From positions 1 to 5,305 of the forward strand of contig QNCV01000197.1 of NCBI GenBank assembly GCA_003645845.1: a stretch of 5,305 nucleotides of DNA. Direction: 5' to 3'. Both the position numbers and the translations under genes were made by a program. The notes below the pieces were generated by a model, which saw only the letters and a program-made list of their open reading frames with translations, did no database searches and was not told the origin of the DNA. How positions within the stretch are numbered: the stretch's first letter is position 1; the number at the start of each line of letters is the position of its first letter. Shown in pieces: positions 1 to 5,305 of this stretch. This DNA comes from Fidelibacterota bacterium (GTDB lineage: Bacteria; Fidelibacterota; UBA2242).

Positions 1-1098
1 ATTTTGCTGCGCGCCGGCTTTGAACTCAGTCGGGACACTCTGAACCGGGTCGGACGCATGGCGCTCCTGCTTTCATTCATCCCGGCCGTTTTCGAGGGCT
101 TGATCATCACATTGCTCGGACCACGACTGCTTGGTTTGACGTATATGCAGTCAGCCATTCTCGGCGCTATTCTGAGCGCTGTTTCACCGGCTGTTGTCGT
201 ACCGTTGATGATCCGATTCATAGAGAAGCGTATGGGGGCCGCCAAGGGCATTCCCACCCTCGTGTTGGCAGCGTCGTCCATTGATGATGTTTTCGTCATT
301 GTGATCTACAGTGTTTTAATCGGATTCTATACCGGGCAAAAGATCAGTGTGGCATGGAGGTTGGCGGGTATTCCGCTGTCTATCATCACTGGCATTCTGG
401 TCGGATTGGTGTTTGGGATGGTCTTCATTCGGCTGTTCAATCGCTACAACCCGCGTGCTACCAAACGCGTGCTTATAGTGCTGGGAGCTTCGATTCTGCT
501 TGTTCGCATGGAACACATGCTGGAAAATGTCTTTCCCTTTGCGGCGTTGCTGGCCGTCATGGCGATCGGTTTCATCGTGCTGGAGAAACAGGAGCACATG
601 GCGCATGAGATATCAGCCAAGCTCGGCAAGATATGGGTTTTCGCCGAGATTCTTCTGTTTACGATGGTGGGCGCTCAGGTCAACATTCAGGTTGCGTGGC
701 GGGCAGGACTGGCCGGTACGGCGCTGATCTTTTTGGCGCTCATCGCCCGCAGTATCGGAACATATCTCTGTATGCTTGGCAGCGACCTTAATCTGAAAGA
801 ACGCCTGTTTGTGGTGGTTTCCTACATTCCGAAAGCCACGGTTCAGGCAGCTATTGGTGGCGCTCCGTTGATTGCCATGAAGGCGGCGGGCATGGACACC
901 GGTCCGGGCGAAGTCATTCTGGCCGTAGCAGTCCTCAGCATTATCTTAACTGCTCCCCTGGGCGCCTGGGCAATCACGCTCGTAGGCGACCGGGTGCTCA
1001 AGGTTGCGGCGCCGGAGAAGAACGCGGCAATTGACGCTATTCGTGAGAGTGAGGGCAACTACGATATTCTCGGAGACGGCCCGGAAAGAGCGAAATAA
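1..1098 (+). CDS. Cation:proton antiporter, CPA2/NHA (SLC9B-like) type, 5'-truncated
   Basis: This is an inner-membrane monovalent cation/proton exchanger, probably swapping Na+ (or K+/Li+) for H+ in pH and salt homeostasis. The frame is open to base 1 and begins inside a typical antiporter segment (LLRAGFEL), so the start lies outside the window; the TTG at base 4 is not a credible start. Numbering from that TTG codon, SAVSPAVVVPLM (residues 58-69) and ASSIDD (90-95) are family hallmarks. The paired Asp94-Asp95 is the ion-binding motif of electrogenic CPA2 exchangers, whereas CPA1 proteins usually have Asn-Asp. Arg249 (ARSIG) and Lys277 (PKATVQ) match conserved charged positions of the NHA branch as I remember it. 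About ten hydrophobic helices are visible between residues 18 and 327, followed by a charged cytoplasmic tail to Lys364. Relatives have roughly 400-430 residues, so the missing part should be about 40-80 residues. Exact cation specificity cannot be read from the sequence. Confidence 0.93.
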   Translation: MLLRAGFELSRDTLNRVGRMALLLSFIPAVFEGLIITLLGPRLLGLTYMQSAILGAILSAVSPAVVVPLMIRFIEKRMGAAKGIPTLVLAASSIDDVFVIVIYSVLIGFYTGQKISVAWRLAGIPLSIITGILVGLVFGMVFIRLFNRYNPRATKRVLIVLGASILLVRMEHMLENVFPFAALLAVMAIGFIVLEKQEHMAHEISAKLGKIWVFAEILLFTMVGAQVNIQVAWRAGLAGTALIFLALIARSIGTYLCMLGSDLNLKERLFVVVSYIPKATVQAAIGGAPLIAMKAAGMDTGPGEVILAVAVLSIILTAPLGAWAITLVGDRVLKVAAPEKNAAIDAIRESEGNYDILGDGPERAK

Positions 1099-1129
1099 TC
1101 CGGCTGTGAAAAATAATCGCTGAACATTG

Positions 1130-1162
1130 AACCTTGCGAAGGTTCTAAACCTTCGCAAGGTT
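1130..1162. repeat. Nested palindromic element: 15-base inverted repeat with 3-base spacer
   Basis: AACCTTGCGAAGGTT (1130-1144) and AACCTTCGCAAGGTT (1148-1162) are perfect reverse complements separated by CTA. Each arm is itself an AACCTT/AAGGTT palindrome around a GCG or CGC centre. The element can therefore fold as one 15-bp hairpin or as two small hairpins of 6 bp each. It begins 31 bases after the antiporter stop codon and has no T-tract on either strand, so it is not a classical intrinsic terminator, though it could stabilise the 3' end of the antiporter mRNA. The shape resembles REP-like or other dispersed intergenic palindromes. I recall similar AACCTTCGCAAGGTT motifs recurring in Bacteroidetes-type genomes, but have not verified this. 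Confidence 0.85.
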
Positions 1163-1171
1163 AGTTCGAAC

Positions 1172-1185
1172 CAGGTAAAAACCTG
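1172..1185. repeat. Small hairpin CAGGT-AAAA-ACCTG
   Basis: This is a perfect 5-bp stem (1172-1176 with 1181-1185) closed by an AAAA loop. It can extend by two A-T pairs if C1171 is bulged out. It lies between the 33-base palindrome and the predicted -35 box at 1186. It could be a weak transcript-end structure for the antiporter or a protein-binding palindrome at the promoter; nothing in the sequence decides between these. An 8-base palindrome, GTTCGAAC (1164-1171), sits directly next to it. Confidence 0.4.
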
Positions 1186-1214
1186 TTGCCATTAATTTTC
1201 TGAATCTGTATAAT
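1186..1214 (+). promoter_or_regulatory. Predicted sigma70-type promoter of the 129-residue membrane protein gene
   Basis: The -35 box TTGCCA (1186-1191, five of six matches to TTGACA) and -10 box TATAAT (1209-1214, perfect) are separated by the optimal 17 bases. The spacer is AT-rich. Transcription should begin near 1221, giving a leader of about 100 bases before the ATG at 1324. The position downstream of the palindromic element supports independent transcription of the small gene rather than read-through from the antiporter. Confidence 0.7.
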
Positions 1215-1220
1215 TTTAGC

Positions 1221-1323
1221 ATGCAGGAAATGACTTCCTGGAATGATAAGCGGTGAATGCGGTCTGTGCCGTGCTGTAGATCAGTATATATGACTGACAT
1301 GAAAATAAATTTGTGAGGTAATT
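1221..1323 (+). promoter_or_regulatory. Predicted structured 5' leader of the 129-residue membrane protein gene
   Basis: About 100 bases separate the predicted transcription start from the coding start. Two hairpins are visible: CAGGAA (1224-1229) with TTCCTG (1235-1240), a 6-bp stem with a 5-base loop; and TCAGT (1281-1285) with ACTGA (1293-1297), a 5-bp stem with a 7-base loop. An 11-codon frame, ATG at 1221 to TGA at 1254-1256, starts almost exactly at the predicted +1. I do not recognise a known riboswitch or attenuator. The hairpins are short enough to be chance, so the leader extent depends on the promoter call and any regulatory role is only a possibility. Confidence 0.3.
1315..1318 (+). 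promoter_or_regulatory. Shine-Dalgarno site for the gene starting at 1324
   Basis: GAGG is followed by TAATT and then ATG, a 5-base spacing. This fixes the start of the 129-residue protein at 1324. Confidence 0.75.
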
Positions 1324-1713
1324 ATGACTGAGCAGAGTCTGATTTCGTGGGAAAATTTCATTGCGGTGATCGCGATATTTGCATTCCTGGCGCTGGTTAT
1401 AGAGCGGTCACTCTACCAGGTTTTTGATTCAAAACTGTGGAAGAAGATCGAAGAGGTGCTGGACACCCAAGCCGGCGGGGACTTCCTGGACCTGAAACCG
1501 TGGATCTCGGTGGCTGTGTCGATCGCGGTGGTGTTCCGCCTGAAAATCGACATGGTGTCGATGGTATATAACCGGGCAGAACCGGATTTCCTGACTCTGG
1601 TCCTGACCGGGCTGTTCATTGCCGGCGGCAGTACCGGTATCTATAAATTCCTGAAGCGGGCCCGCAAACTCAAAGAGGCCATCAACCAGGCCGAGATTGC
1701 TAAACATAAGTGA
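1324..1713 (+). CDS. Small membrane protein of unknown function, 129 residues
   Basis: Probably a small inner-membrane protein of unknown role. The ATG has a well-placed GAGG site and a predicted promoter upstream. Three hydrophobic segments are visible: residues about 9-27 (FIAVIAIFAFLALVIE), about 60-72 (ISVAVSIAVVF), and about 88-104 (FLTLVLTGLFIAGGSTG). The first two are separated by a charged stretch rich in Lys, Glu and Asp. The C-terminus from about residue 107 is a Lys/Arg-rich amphipathic helix (KFLKRARKLKEAINQAEIAK), probably cytoplasmic. The ERSLYQVF segment and the TGLFIAGGSTGIYKFLK segment resemble a family of small membrane proteins I recall from proteobacteria and phages that lack a firm function. 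Size and topology are also compatible with a holin-like protein, but there is no endolysin or other lysis gene nearby. Function not assigned. Confidence 0.82.
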   Translation: MTEQSLISWENFIAVIAIFAFLALVIERSLYQVFDSKLWKKIEEVLDTQAGGDFLDLKPWISVAVSIAVVFRLKIDMVSMVYNRAEPDFLTLVLTGLFIAGGSTGIYKFLKRARKLKEAINQAEIAKHK

Positions 1714-1796
1714 GATTTGAAAAAAATTCCTGCCATTTTACAATGTTTTAAAGATTATTTACATACCAACTGTAAGCGGTGAATAGAAAACCGTTC
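1714..1796. other. Short AT-rich convergent intergenic region
   Basis: This 83-base stretch separates the convergent stop codons at 1713 and 1797. I looked for a bidirectional terminator and found only a weak AT-rich stem: TTACA (1759-1763) with TGTAA (1771-1775), 7-base loop. The A7 run near 1721-1727 reads as a T-run on the minus strand but has no GC-rich stem next to it. Termination here may be factor-dependent. Confidence 0.5.
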
Positions 1797-3236
1797 TCAG
1801 TTCTTTCTCGGTGTATAATCCAGGTAATTATTCAACGGATCGGCGGGACTGGTATTAATTGATATCAGCCAGTCGATCAGCGGCTGGCGATAATTAACCG
1901 ATGTTTCCTCAGGGATCGGATCGTAGAGGCTGAAATTGTTATTAGTGACGGAGTAGAGATAATCCGTTGTCAAAACACAATAGACGCTGTCATCATATAT
2001 TGGTGTTCCGTCGGAAAGGTAATATCCGCCTACACTTGTCATACCGCCAATAATATAATACCGGATACAATCCTTCAATTCGTTTCCCGACAGTTCGAGT
2101 TTAACAATTGAATTTTCAAAGGGCAGCAATCCGACGATTGTTTCCAGCGAAATGTCCCCGGCGGGAATGTCCTGCCGGATTCCGCCGGAATTGGTTACTG
2201 ATACATCGGCATCGGGAAATGTATAAAACCATGAATCGGTTACAAGATTGGCCATTTCCACCGATGATTTACTGATTGTTTCGGAACAGTACCCGATAAC
2301 CTGTGACAGTGTGGTCTGTACCCGGTTTTTCCATTTACTTATAATTTCCAGAATGCTTTGGTCGGGTGTACTGTTTTGATTGGCCTCGATTTTATATGAA
2401 AGTATTTCGGCGGTATGATTTTCCCGATCGTATTTGATGTCGACCCGGATGTAATTCTGCATGTAGGCGCCGGATTCTATTAAGAGGACACCGTTCGATT
2501 CCTGAAGAACCTTCTCATGACTGTGCCCGCCTCCGATGAGAAGAATACCTTCTGAACTCGCTGTCGCTGAAAGAGCCTGCATTTCATTAGATGTTATATG
2601 GCCGATGATGATGAGAACATCGGCGCCTTTATCACGGGCGGAATCAGCGAATATTTCAACCGCTTCCGAATAGGATGTAAACTCATAATCGACCACATGG
2701 GCAGGGAATGTTGATATCGGTGTCGATTGGGAGGCCAGTCCGATAATTCCAACGTTTATTCCGTCGATGTCTTTAACCATATATGGTTTGGCAAATGCCG
2801 GTATTTTGCCACTGCTTTTCTCCCGTATATTCGCTGCGAGAAGCGGGAAATCCAGCCGTTCAAGATTTTCCATCAATGTATCAACAGTGAAGTCAAATTC
2901 GTGGTTGCCGATGGCGGCAGCATCGTATCCCATGGCATTCATCACTTCAATCATGGATTTGCCCTTGTACCAGGTCGAGATTGCCGGTCCGGTCCACATA
3001 TCGCCGCCGCTTAAAATCAGATAATTATCCGAACCGTCATAATCTTCTCTGGTTTCCCAAAGACCGAACATTCCGGCGGCTCCGTCATAATTGCCATCAC
3101 CTTCCAGCCAGCCGTGTTCATCATTGGTATATAGAATAGTGATGCTGTTGTTCTGATGATTTGTACCATTTTGATCGGGACATGCAATGAATATGATTAA
3201 TAGAAAAATAGAAATGCCGACCCCTGCTCTTTTCAT
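1797..3236 (-). CDS. Exported 5'-nucleotidase / UshA-CD73 family metallophosphoesterase, probable lipoprotein
   Basis: An extracytoplasmic hydrolase expected to release phosphate from nucleoside 5'-monophosphates, and possibly from UDP-sugars or 2',3'-cyclic nucleotides. Residues 1-19 form a signal peptide ending FIAC; Cys19 could be lipid-modified, although the lipobox is not canonical. The N-terminal metallophosphatase domain (about 32-245) has all five motifs: TNDEHG (Asp39, His41), SGGD (Asp79), GNHEFD (Asn111, with the His112/Asp115 dyad), GH (His213) and GHSH (His238, His240). The C-terminal nucleotide-binding domain (about 310-440) has NSGGIR (349-354, Arg354) and PFEN (Phe373, Asn375), matching UshA Phe429/Asn431. 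The usual GGDGF/Y loop reads TNNNF (431-435): the stacking Phe435 is kept but the glycines and Asp are lost. Its 479 residues are within the normal family range. A GGGGGA site lies just upstream of the ATG. It is the last gene of the minus-strand group, 62 bases after the membrane-protein gene. Substrate preference is not determinable. Confidence 0.93.
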   Translation of the reverse strand: MKRAGVGISIFLLIIFIACPDQNGTNHQNNSITILYTNDEHGWLEGDGNYDGAAGMFGLWETREDYDGSDNYLILSGGDMWTGPAISTWYKGKSMIEVMNAMGYDAAAIGNHEFDFTVDTLMENLERLDFPLLAANIREKSSGKIPAFAKPYMVKDIDGINVGIIGLASQSTPISTFPAHVVDYEFTSYSEAVEIFADSARDKGADVLIIIGHITSNEMQALSATASSEGILLIGGGHSHEKVLQESNGVLLIESGAYMQNYIRVDIKYDRENHTAEILSYKIEANQNSTPDQSILEIISKWKNRVQTTLSQVIGYCSETISKSSVEMANLVTDSWFYTFPDADVSVTNSGGIRQDIPAGDISLETIVGLLPFENSIVKLELSGNELKDCIRYYIIGGMTSVGGYYLSDGTPIYDDSVYCVLTTDYLYSVTNNNFSLYDPIPEETSVNYRQPLIDWLISINTSPADPLNNYLDYTPRKN

Positions 3237-3239
3237 CTT

Positions 3240-3245
3240 TCCCCC
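3240..3245 (-). promoter_or_regulatory. Shine-Dalgarno site for the nucleotidase gene
   Basis: On the minus strand GGGGGA is followed by AAG and then the ATG at 3236-3234. It supports this start, which also places a signal peptide at the N-terminus. Confidence 0.65.
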
Positions 3246-3266
3246 GTGGTGTGTTTGATTTAATTA

Positions 3267-3295
3267 GATATAAGGATTAATGATGAGAAAATCAA
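3267..3295 (-). promoter_or_regulatory. Candidate promoter of the nucleotidase gene
   Basis: On the minus strand TTGATT (3295-3290) and TATATC (3272-3267) are separated by exactly 17 bases and lie about 30 bases upstream of the nucleotidase start. Each box matches consensus at four of six positions. In this AT-rich gap such matches can arise by chance, so this is only a hint that the nucleotidase can be transcribed separately from the gene before it. Confidence 0.33.
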
Positions 3296-3298
3296 CAG

Positions 3299-4174
3299 TC
3301 AGCCTGTCATCTGATATTTATTCACTTGAATGTGCTTCAGAAATGTGATCAAAAAGGATACGGAAATTAATGTCACAACTGTGAAGATAATAAGCCCGGC
3401 CGGATCGAAATACCCGGTTTTGAGGGCATTTAAAATCACGCCGGCGATGATAGCCAGTCCCATGAAAATCATGAAGATTATCGCGACGGATGCCAGCAAA
3501 TATCCGTAGAGATTGCGTTTCAGCAGCAGAATTCCGGAAAAAATGGCAAAGGGAACCACAATGCCCAGATCTGCTGCCTGGACGAACAGGGTATGAACTC
3601 CGGCAAATTGCTCCGGGATGGCATTCGGGTAAAGCGTGGGCAAGATTTCCTTTAACCACATCAGCATCAGAATACCTGCCACTGAAATATTGAAAATGCC
3701 GATATATTTTACCGGAAAACTATCTGAAAAAGCCATTTTCAGCGGCTCTTTTGTCAGGGACGCCAGGATTAGAATAATGGTACAAAGGCTGAGACTGTAG
3801 ATAATTACATAGCACAGGAAAAGCGGATTATAGGCCCAGCCGAAGGCCCAGAGAAAGTATTGATAGAATATCGCCGCCAACACTCCGATCAGAAACAGGG
3901 TGCCGCGCAAGGACTCTTTTAAAAAGAGAATAAATCCAATAATCAACGCAGGAACAGCGATGATTAATCGAACAAAATCCCAGGCGATACCCTCGGCAAT
4001 CAGGGATTTGGTATTGAATTTATATAAGCCATCCATCTGGATTTCGACATTCTGGTGGCGAAGAGTCTCACGGGGGATATAATTATTATCCGAATAGGTT
4101 AGCGTTCCCAGCAGGCTGGTAATCAAAACGAAGACAATAATAATCGGGACAAAAATGATAATTAATTTTCTCAT
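3299..4174 (-). CDS. Polytopic membrane protein of unknown function, 291 residues
   Basis: An integral membrane protein whose function I cannot assign. Hydrophobic segments lie at about residues 4-26, 66-85, 90-112, 117-140, 155-175, 201-218, 222-248 and 257-279, suggesting eight helices. The loop between the first two (27-65, including NNYIPRETLRHQNVEIQMDG) is polar and probably faces outside. The FLWAFGWAYNPLFLCYVII stretch (107-125) resembles a segment I recall from uncharacterised membrane proteins of many bacteria. No transporter, kinase, protease or sensor motif is evident, and there is no ATP-binding partner gene. The start is supported by GAGAAG (4186-4181) six bases before the ATG. 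The gene begins 17 bases after the CoiA-like gene stops, suggesting co-transcription, and is followed after 62 bases by the nucleotidase gene. Confidence 0.88.
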   Translation of the reverse strand: MRKLIIIFVPIIIVFVLITSLLGTLTYSDNNYIPRETLRHQNVEIQMDGLYKFNTKSLIAEGIAWDFVRLIIAVPALIIGFILFLKESLRGTLFLIGVLAAIFYQYFLWAFGWAYNPLFLCYVIIYSLSLCTIILILASLTKEPLKMAFSDSFPVKYIGIFNISVAGILMLMWLKEILPTLYPNAIPEQFAGVHTLFVQAADLGIVVPFAIFSGILLLKRNLYGYLLASVAIIFMIFMGLAIIAGVILNALKTGYFDPAGLIIFTVVTLISVSFLITFLKHIQVNKYQMTG

Positions 4175-4180
4175 GTATTT

Positions 4181-4186
4181 CTTCTC
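4181..4186 (-). promoter_or_regulatory. Shine-Dalgarno site for the 291-residue membrane protein gene
   Basis: GAGAAG on the minus strand lies six bases before the ATG at 4174, inside the 17-base gap after the CoiA-like gene. It indicates independent ribosome entry within a shared transcript. Confidence 0.65.
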
Positions 4187-4191
4187 AAATA

Positions 4192-5226
4192 TTATTTTTG
4201 GGTTTCTGTGGATGTGTTCAGGTCCAGGTCAATATGATAACGACATTTCAGACAGATTTTACCACGGTATATACCGGCATGTTTCGGGAGCAATCGTTTT
4301 TGAAAGGCAATAAATTGATTACCTGTGACTATACCGCAATTACGACAGGCAACTGCTACTTCCCGTTGCCGGGACTTTTTATTAAAATATTCCCGGAAAA
4401 TGACCCCTTTTTCACGGGCAATTTGCTTATCCTCTTCTGAAAAATGAGTAATACCATATAATTTATGATTGACTTGCATAGCCGCCAGTTGCATAGGAGC
4501 GCCGCAGCGCCAGCAGGAAACATTCAGAATAAACAGATGCTTTTCAAAGAGCGGGGCATGGCATGAAGGACAGTTTTCCCGGGTACAAAAAAGTACAACC
4601 GCAGGATAAATCTGGTCGTATAATTCCAGGGCTTCCAGCGATTCGGCGCTGTTAATATGGAATATCAGAAGCGGAATGTGATGGCGGGTACAATATTCCA
4701 CGACTTCTTTATCGGGTCGGTGAGTCACCACGATTTCAATAAAGGCGGTGGGATTGTTCTGATCATCCATTAGGCTGATGTCCGGTCGTAAACCGGCGAT
4801 ATTGTTTTCCTGAAGGATTTTTTTGACATTTTCCAGTAAACCGAGACTGTGCATATTGGAACAGGCTTTACATTTCCAGGTGATGCGCATGGGCTGGTTT
4901 TGATCCAAAGCCTTTTGCAGCTTTTGATATAAGAGGTGTTTGGCAATAAAGTGCAATACGGTTTCAGGGTTACAATCCGTAGCGGTATAATGGGCAAAGT
5001 GATGTCGGATTTTGGCTCCTTTGCGCGCAACTACCGGCGTTTTACAAACCGGACAGACCGCATTGCATTTTAAACCCCGTTCAACAGTTGACACATGCAC
5101 CAGCCGGCCTTCCTTTTCGGCGTAGGGGATTTTTACCTTATTTTTCTGGGGAGCGGCAAAAAGAGGCTCTGCTTTTTCCAAAACCGGCTCCGCTGTGTTA
5201 TCTTTTTGAATTTTGGTTGTCATCAC
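4192..5226 (-). CDS. CoiA-like competence-type protein: zinc finger plus predicted PD-(D/E)XK nuclease and extra zinc ribbons
   Basis: A predicted cytoplasmic nucleic-acid-processing protein. The opening IPYAEKEGRLVHVS (33-46) and the finger CPVC...RHHFAH (Cys58, Cys61, His75/76, His79) match the N-terminal part of the CoiA family, whose founder acts in natural transformation. A predicted nuclease core follows: Glu88 in PETVLHFIAKHLL, a CKAC pair (119/122), Asp149 in LRPDISLM and Glu164 in AFIEIVVTH. The usual Lys/Gln two residues after Glu164 is Val166. The rest (about 215-330) carries four more pairs: CPSC (219/222), CWRC (238/241), CRNC (294/297) and CLKC (325/328), probably forming two zinc ribbons. 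The start is uncertain: GTG at 5226 is followed by ATG at 5223, neither has a clear Shine-Dalgarno site, and the frame stays open to the window edge without another start codon. The role could be competence, repair or defence; the nuclease assignment is inferred from motifs. Confidence 0.85.
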   Translation of the reverse strand: MMTTKIQKDNTAEPVLEKAEPLFAAPQKNKVKIPYAEKEGRLVHVSTVERGLKCNAVCPVCKTPVVARKGAKIRHHFAHYTATDCNPETVLHFIAKHLLYQKLQKALDQNQPMRITWKCKACSNMHSLGLLENVKKILQENNIAGLRPDISLMDDQNNPTAFIEIVVTHRPDKEVVEYCTRHHIPLLIFHINSAESLEALELYDQIYPAVVLFCTRENCPSCHAPLFEKHLFILNVSCWRCGAPMQLAAMQVNHKLYGITHFSEEDKQIAREKGVIFREYFNKKSRQREVAVACRNCGIVTGNQFIAFQKRLLPKHAGIYRGKICLKCRYHIDLDLNTSTETQK

Positions 5227-5305
5227 ATCTGGCCAATGCCGGTTTATAATATAAAGCCCTTCTACAGACTTTCCATGAAATTTATAAAGTGGCCGATGTT
5301 TGATA

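Noticed and set aside
4..1098. TTG at base 4 as the antiporter start
   Set aside because: The frame is open upstream and the sequence begins inside a conserved membrane segment, so the gene is truncated by the window edge.
316..1158. Alternative-frame and antisense reading frames over the antiporter gene
   Set aside because: They are shadows of a clear membrane-protein frame, with no family resemblance and no ribosome-binding sites.
1129..1171. GAAC...GTTC and GTTCGAAC as possible LexA/SOS boxes
   Set aside because: The half-site orientation or spacing does not match the known LexA boxes (GAAC-N4-GTTC or GTTC-N7-GTTC). They are better explained by the palindromic repeat.
1158..1180. GTTCGAACC, resembling the T-loop of a tRNA
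   Set aside because: The flanking bases do not form a 5-bp T-stem, and no acceptor, D or anticodon arms can be placed around it.
1130..1185. Intrinsic terminator for the antiporter gene
   Set aside because: Strong and weak stems are present but none is followed by a T-run, so a classical Rho-independent terminator is not supported.
1759..1775. Bidirectional terminator between the convergent genes
   Set aside because: It is only a 5-bp AT-rich stem with a 7-base loop and no adjoining T-run on either strand.
4198..5030. Alternative frames overlapping the CoiA-like gene
   Set aside because: They are short and lack recognisable domains. The 344-residue frame carries the ordered Cys/His and nuclease motifs.
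5240..5275. Promoter for the CoiA-like gene in the AT-rich, near-palindromic stretch TTTATATTATAAA
   Set aside because: Several -10-like hexamers overlap there, but no reasonable -35 box is found at 16-18 bases from any of them, and the stretch may be coding.

Overview
The window is a bacterial chromosome-like segment with five protein-coding genes in two convergent groups. Two genes run on the plus strand (1-1713) and three on the minus strand (5226 back to 1797). I see no rRNA, tRNA, CRISPR array, transposase or phage structural gene. The host cannot be named from this sequence. Shine-Dalgarno sites, a sigma70-type promoter, a lipoprotein-type signal and a CoiA-like zinc-finger protein all indicate a bacterium. 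The short palindromic repeat and the Asn-rich secreted hydrolase would suit an uncultured FCB-type or deltaproteobacterial lineage, but that is a guess.

Plus-strand group: the 3' part of a CPA2/NHA-type cation:proton antiporter (1-1098, N-terminus outside the window). It is followed by a 225-base intergenic region holding a nested 33-base palindromic element, a small hairpin and a near-consensus promoter (TTGCCA, 17 bases, TATAAT). This promoter appears to drive a 129-residue membrane protein of unknown function (1324-1713) through a leader of about 100 bases.

Minus-strand group, in transcription order: a CoiA-like protein with six CxxC pairs and a putative PD-(D/E)XK nuclease core (5226-4192, perhaps starting outside the window); 17 bases later an eight-helix membrane protein of unknown function (4174-3299); then, after 62 bases and a possible promoter of its own, an exported, probably lipid-anchored, UshA/CD73-type 5'-nucleotidase (3236-1797).

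The first two minus-strand genes are probably one operon. The nucleotidase may be read through from them, transcribed separately, or both. A nucleic-acid-handling nuclease beside an exported nucleotidase raises the possibility of DNA or nucleotide scavenging, but adjacency is the only evidence. The two gene groups also differ in base composition: the plus-strand genes are clearly more GC-rich, with the change near the convergent junction around 1714-1796. The points most worth a second look are the nested palindrome, the CoiA-like protein with its altered catalytic motif and unresolved start, and the composition break.
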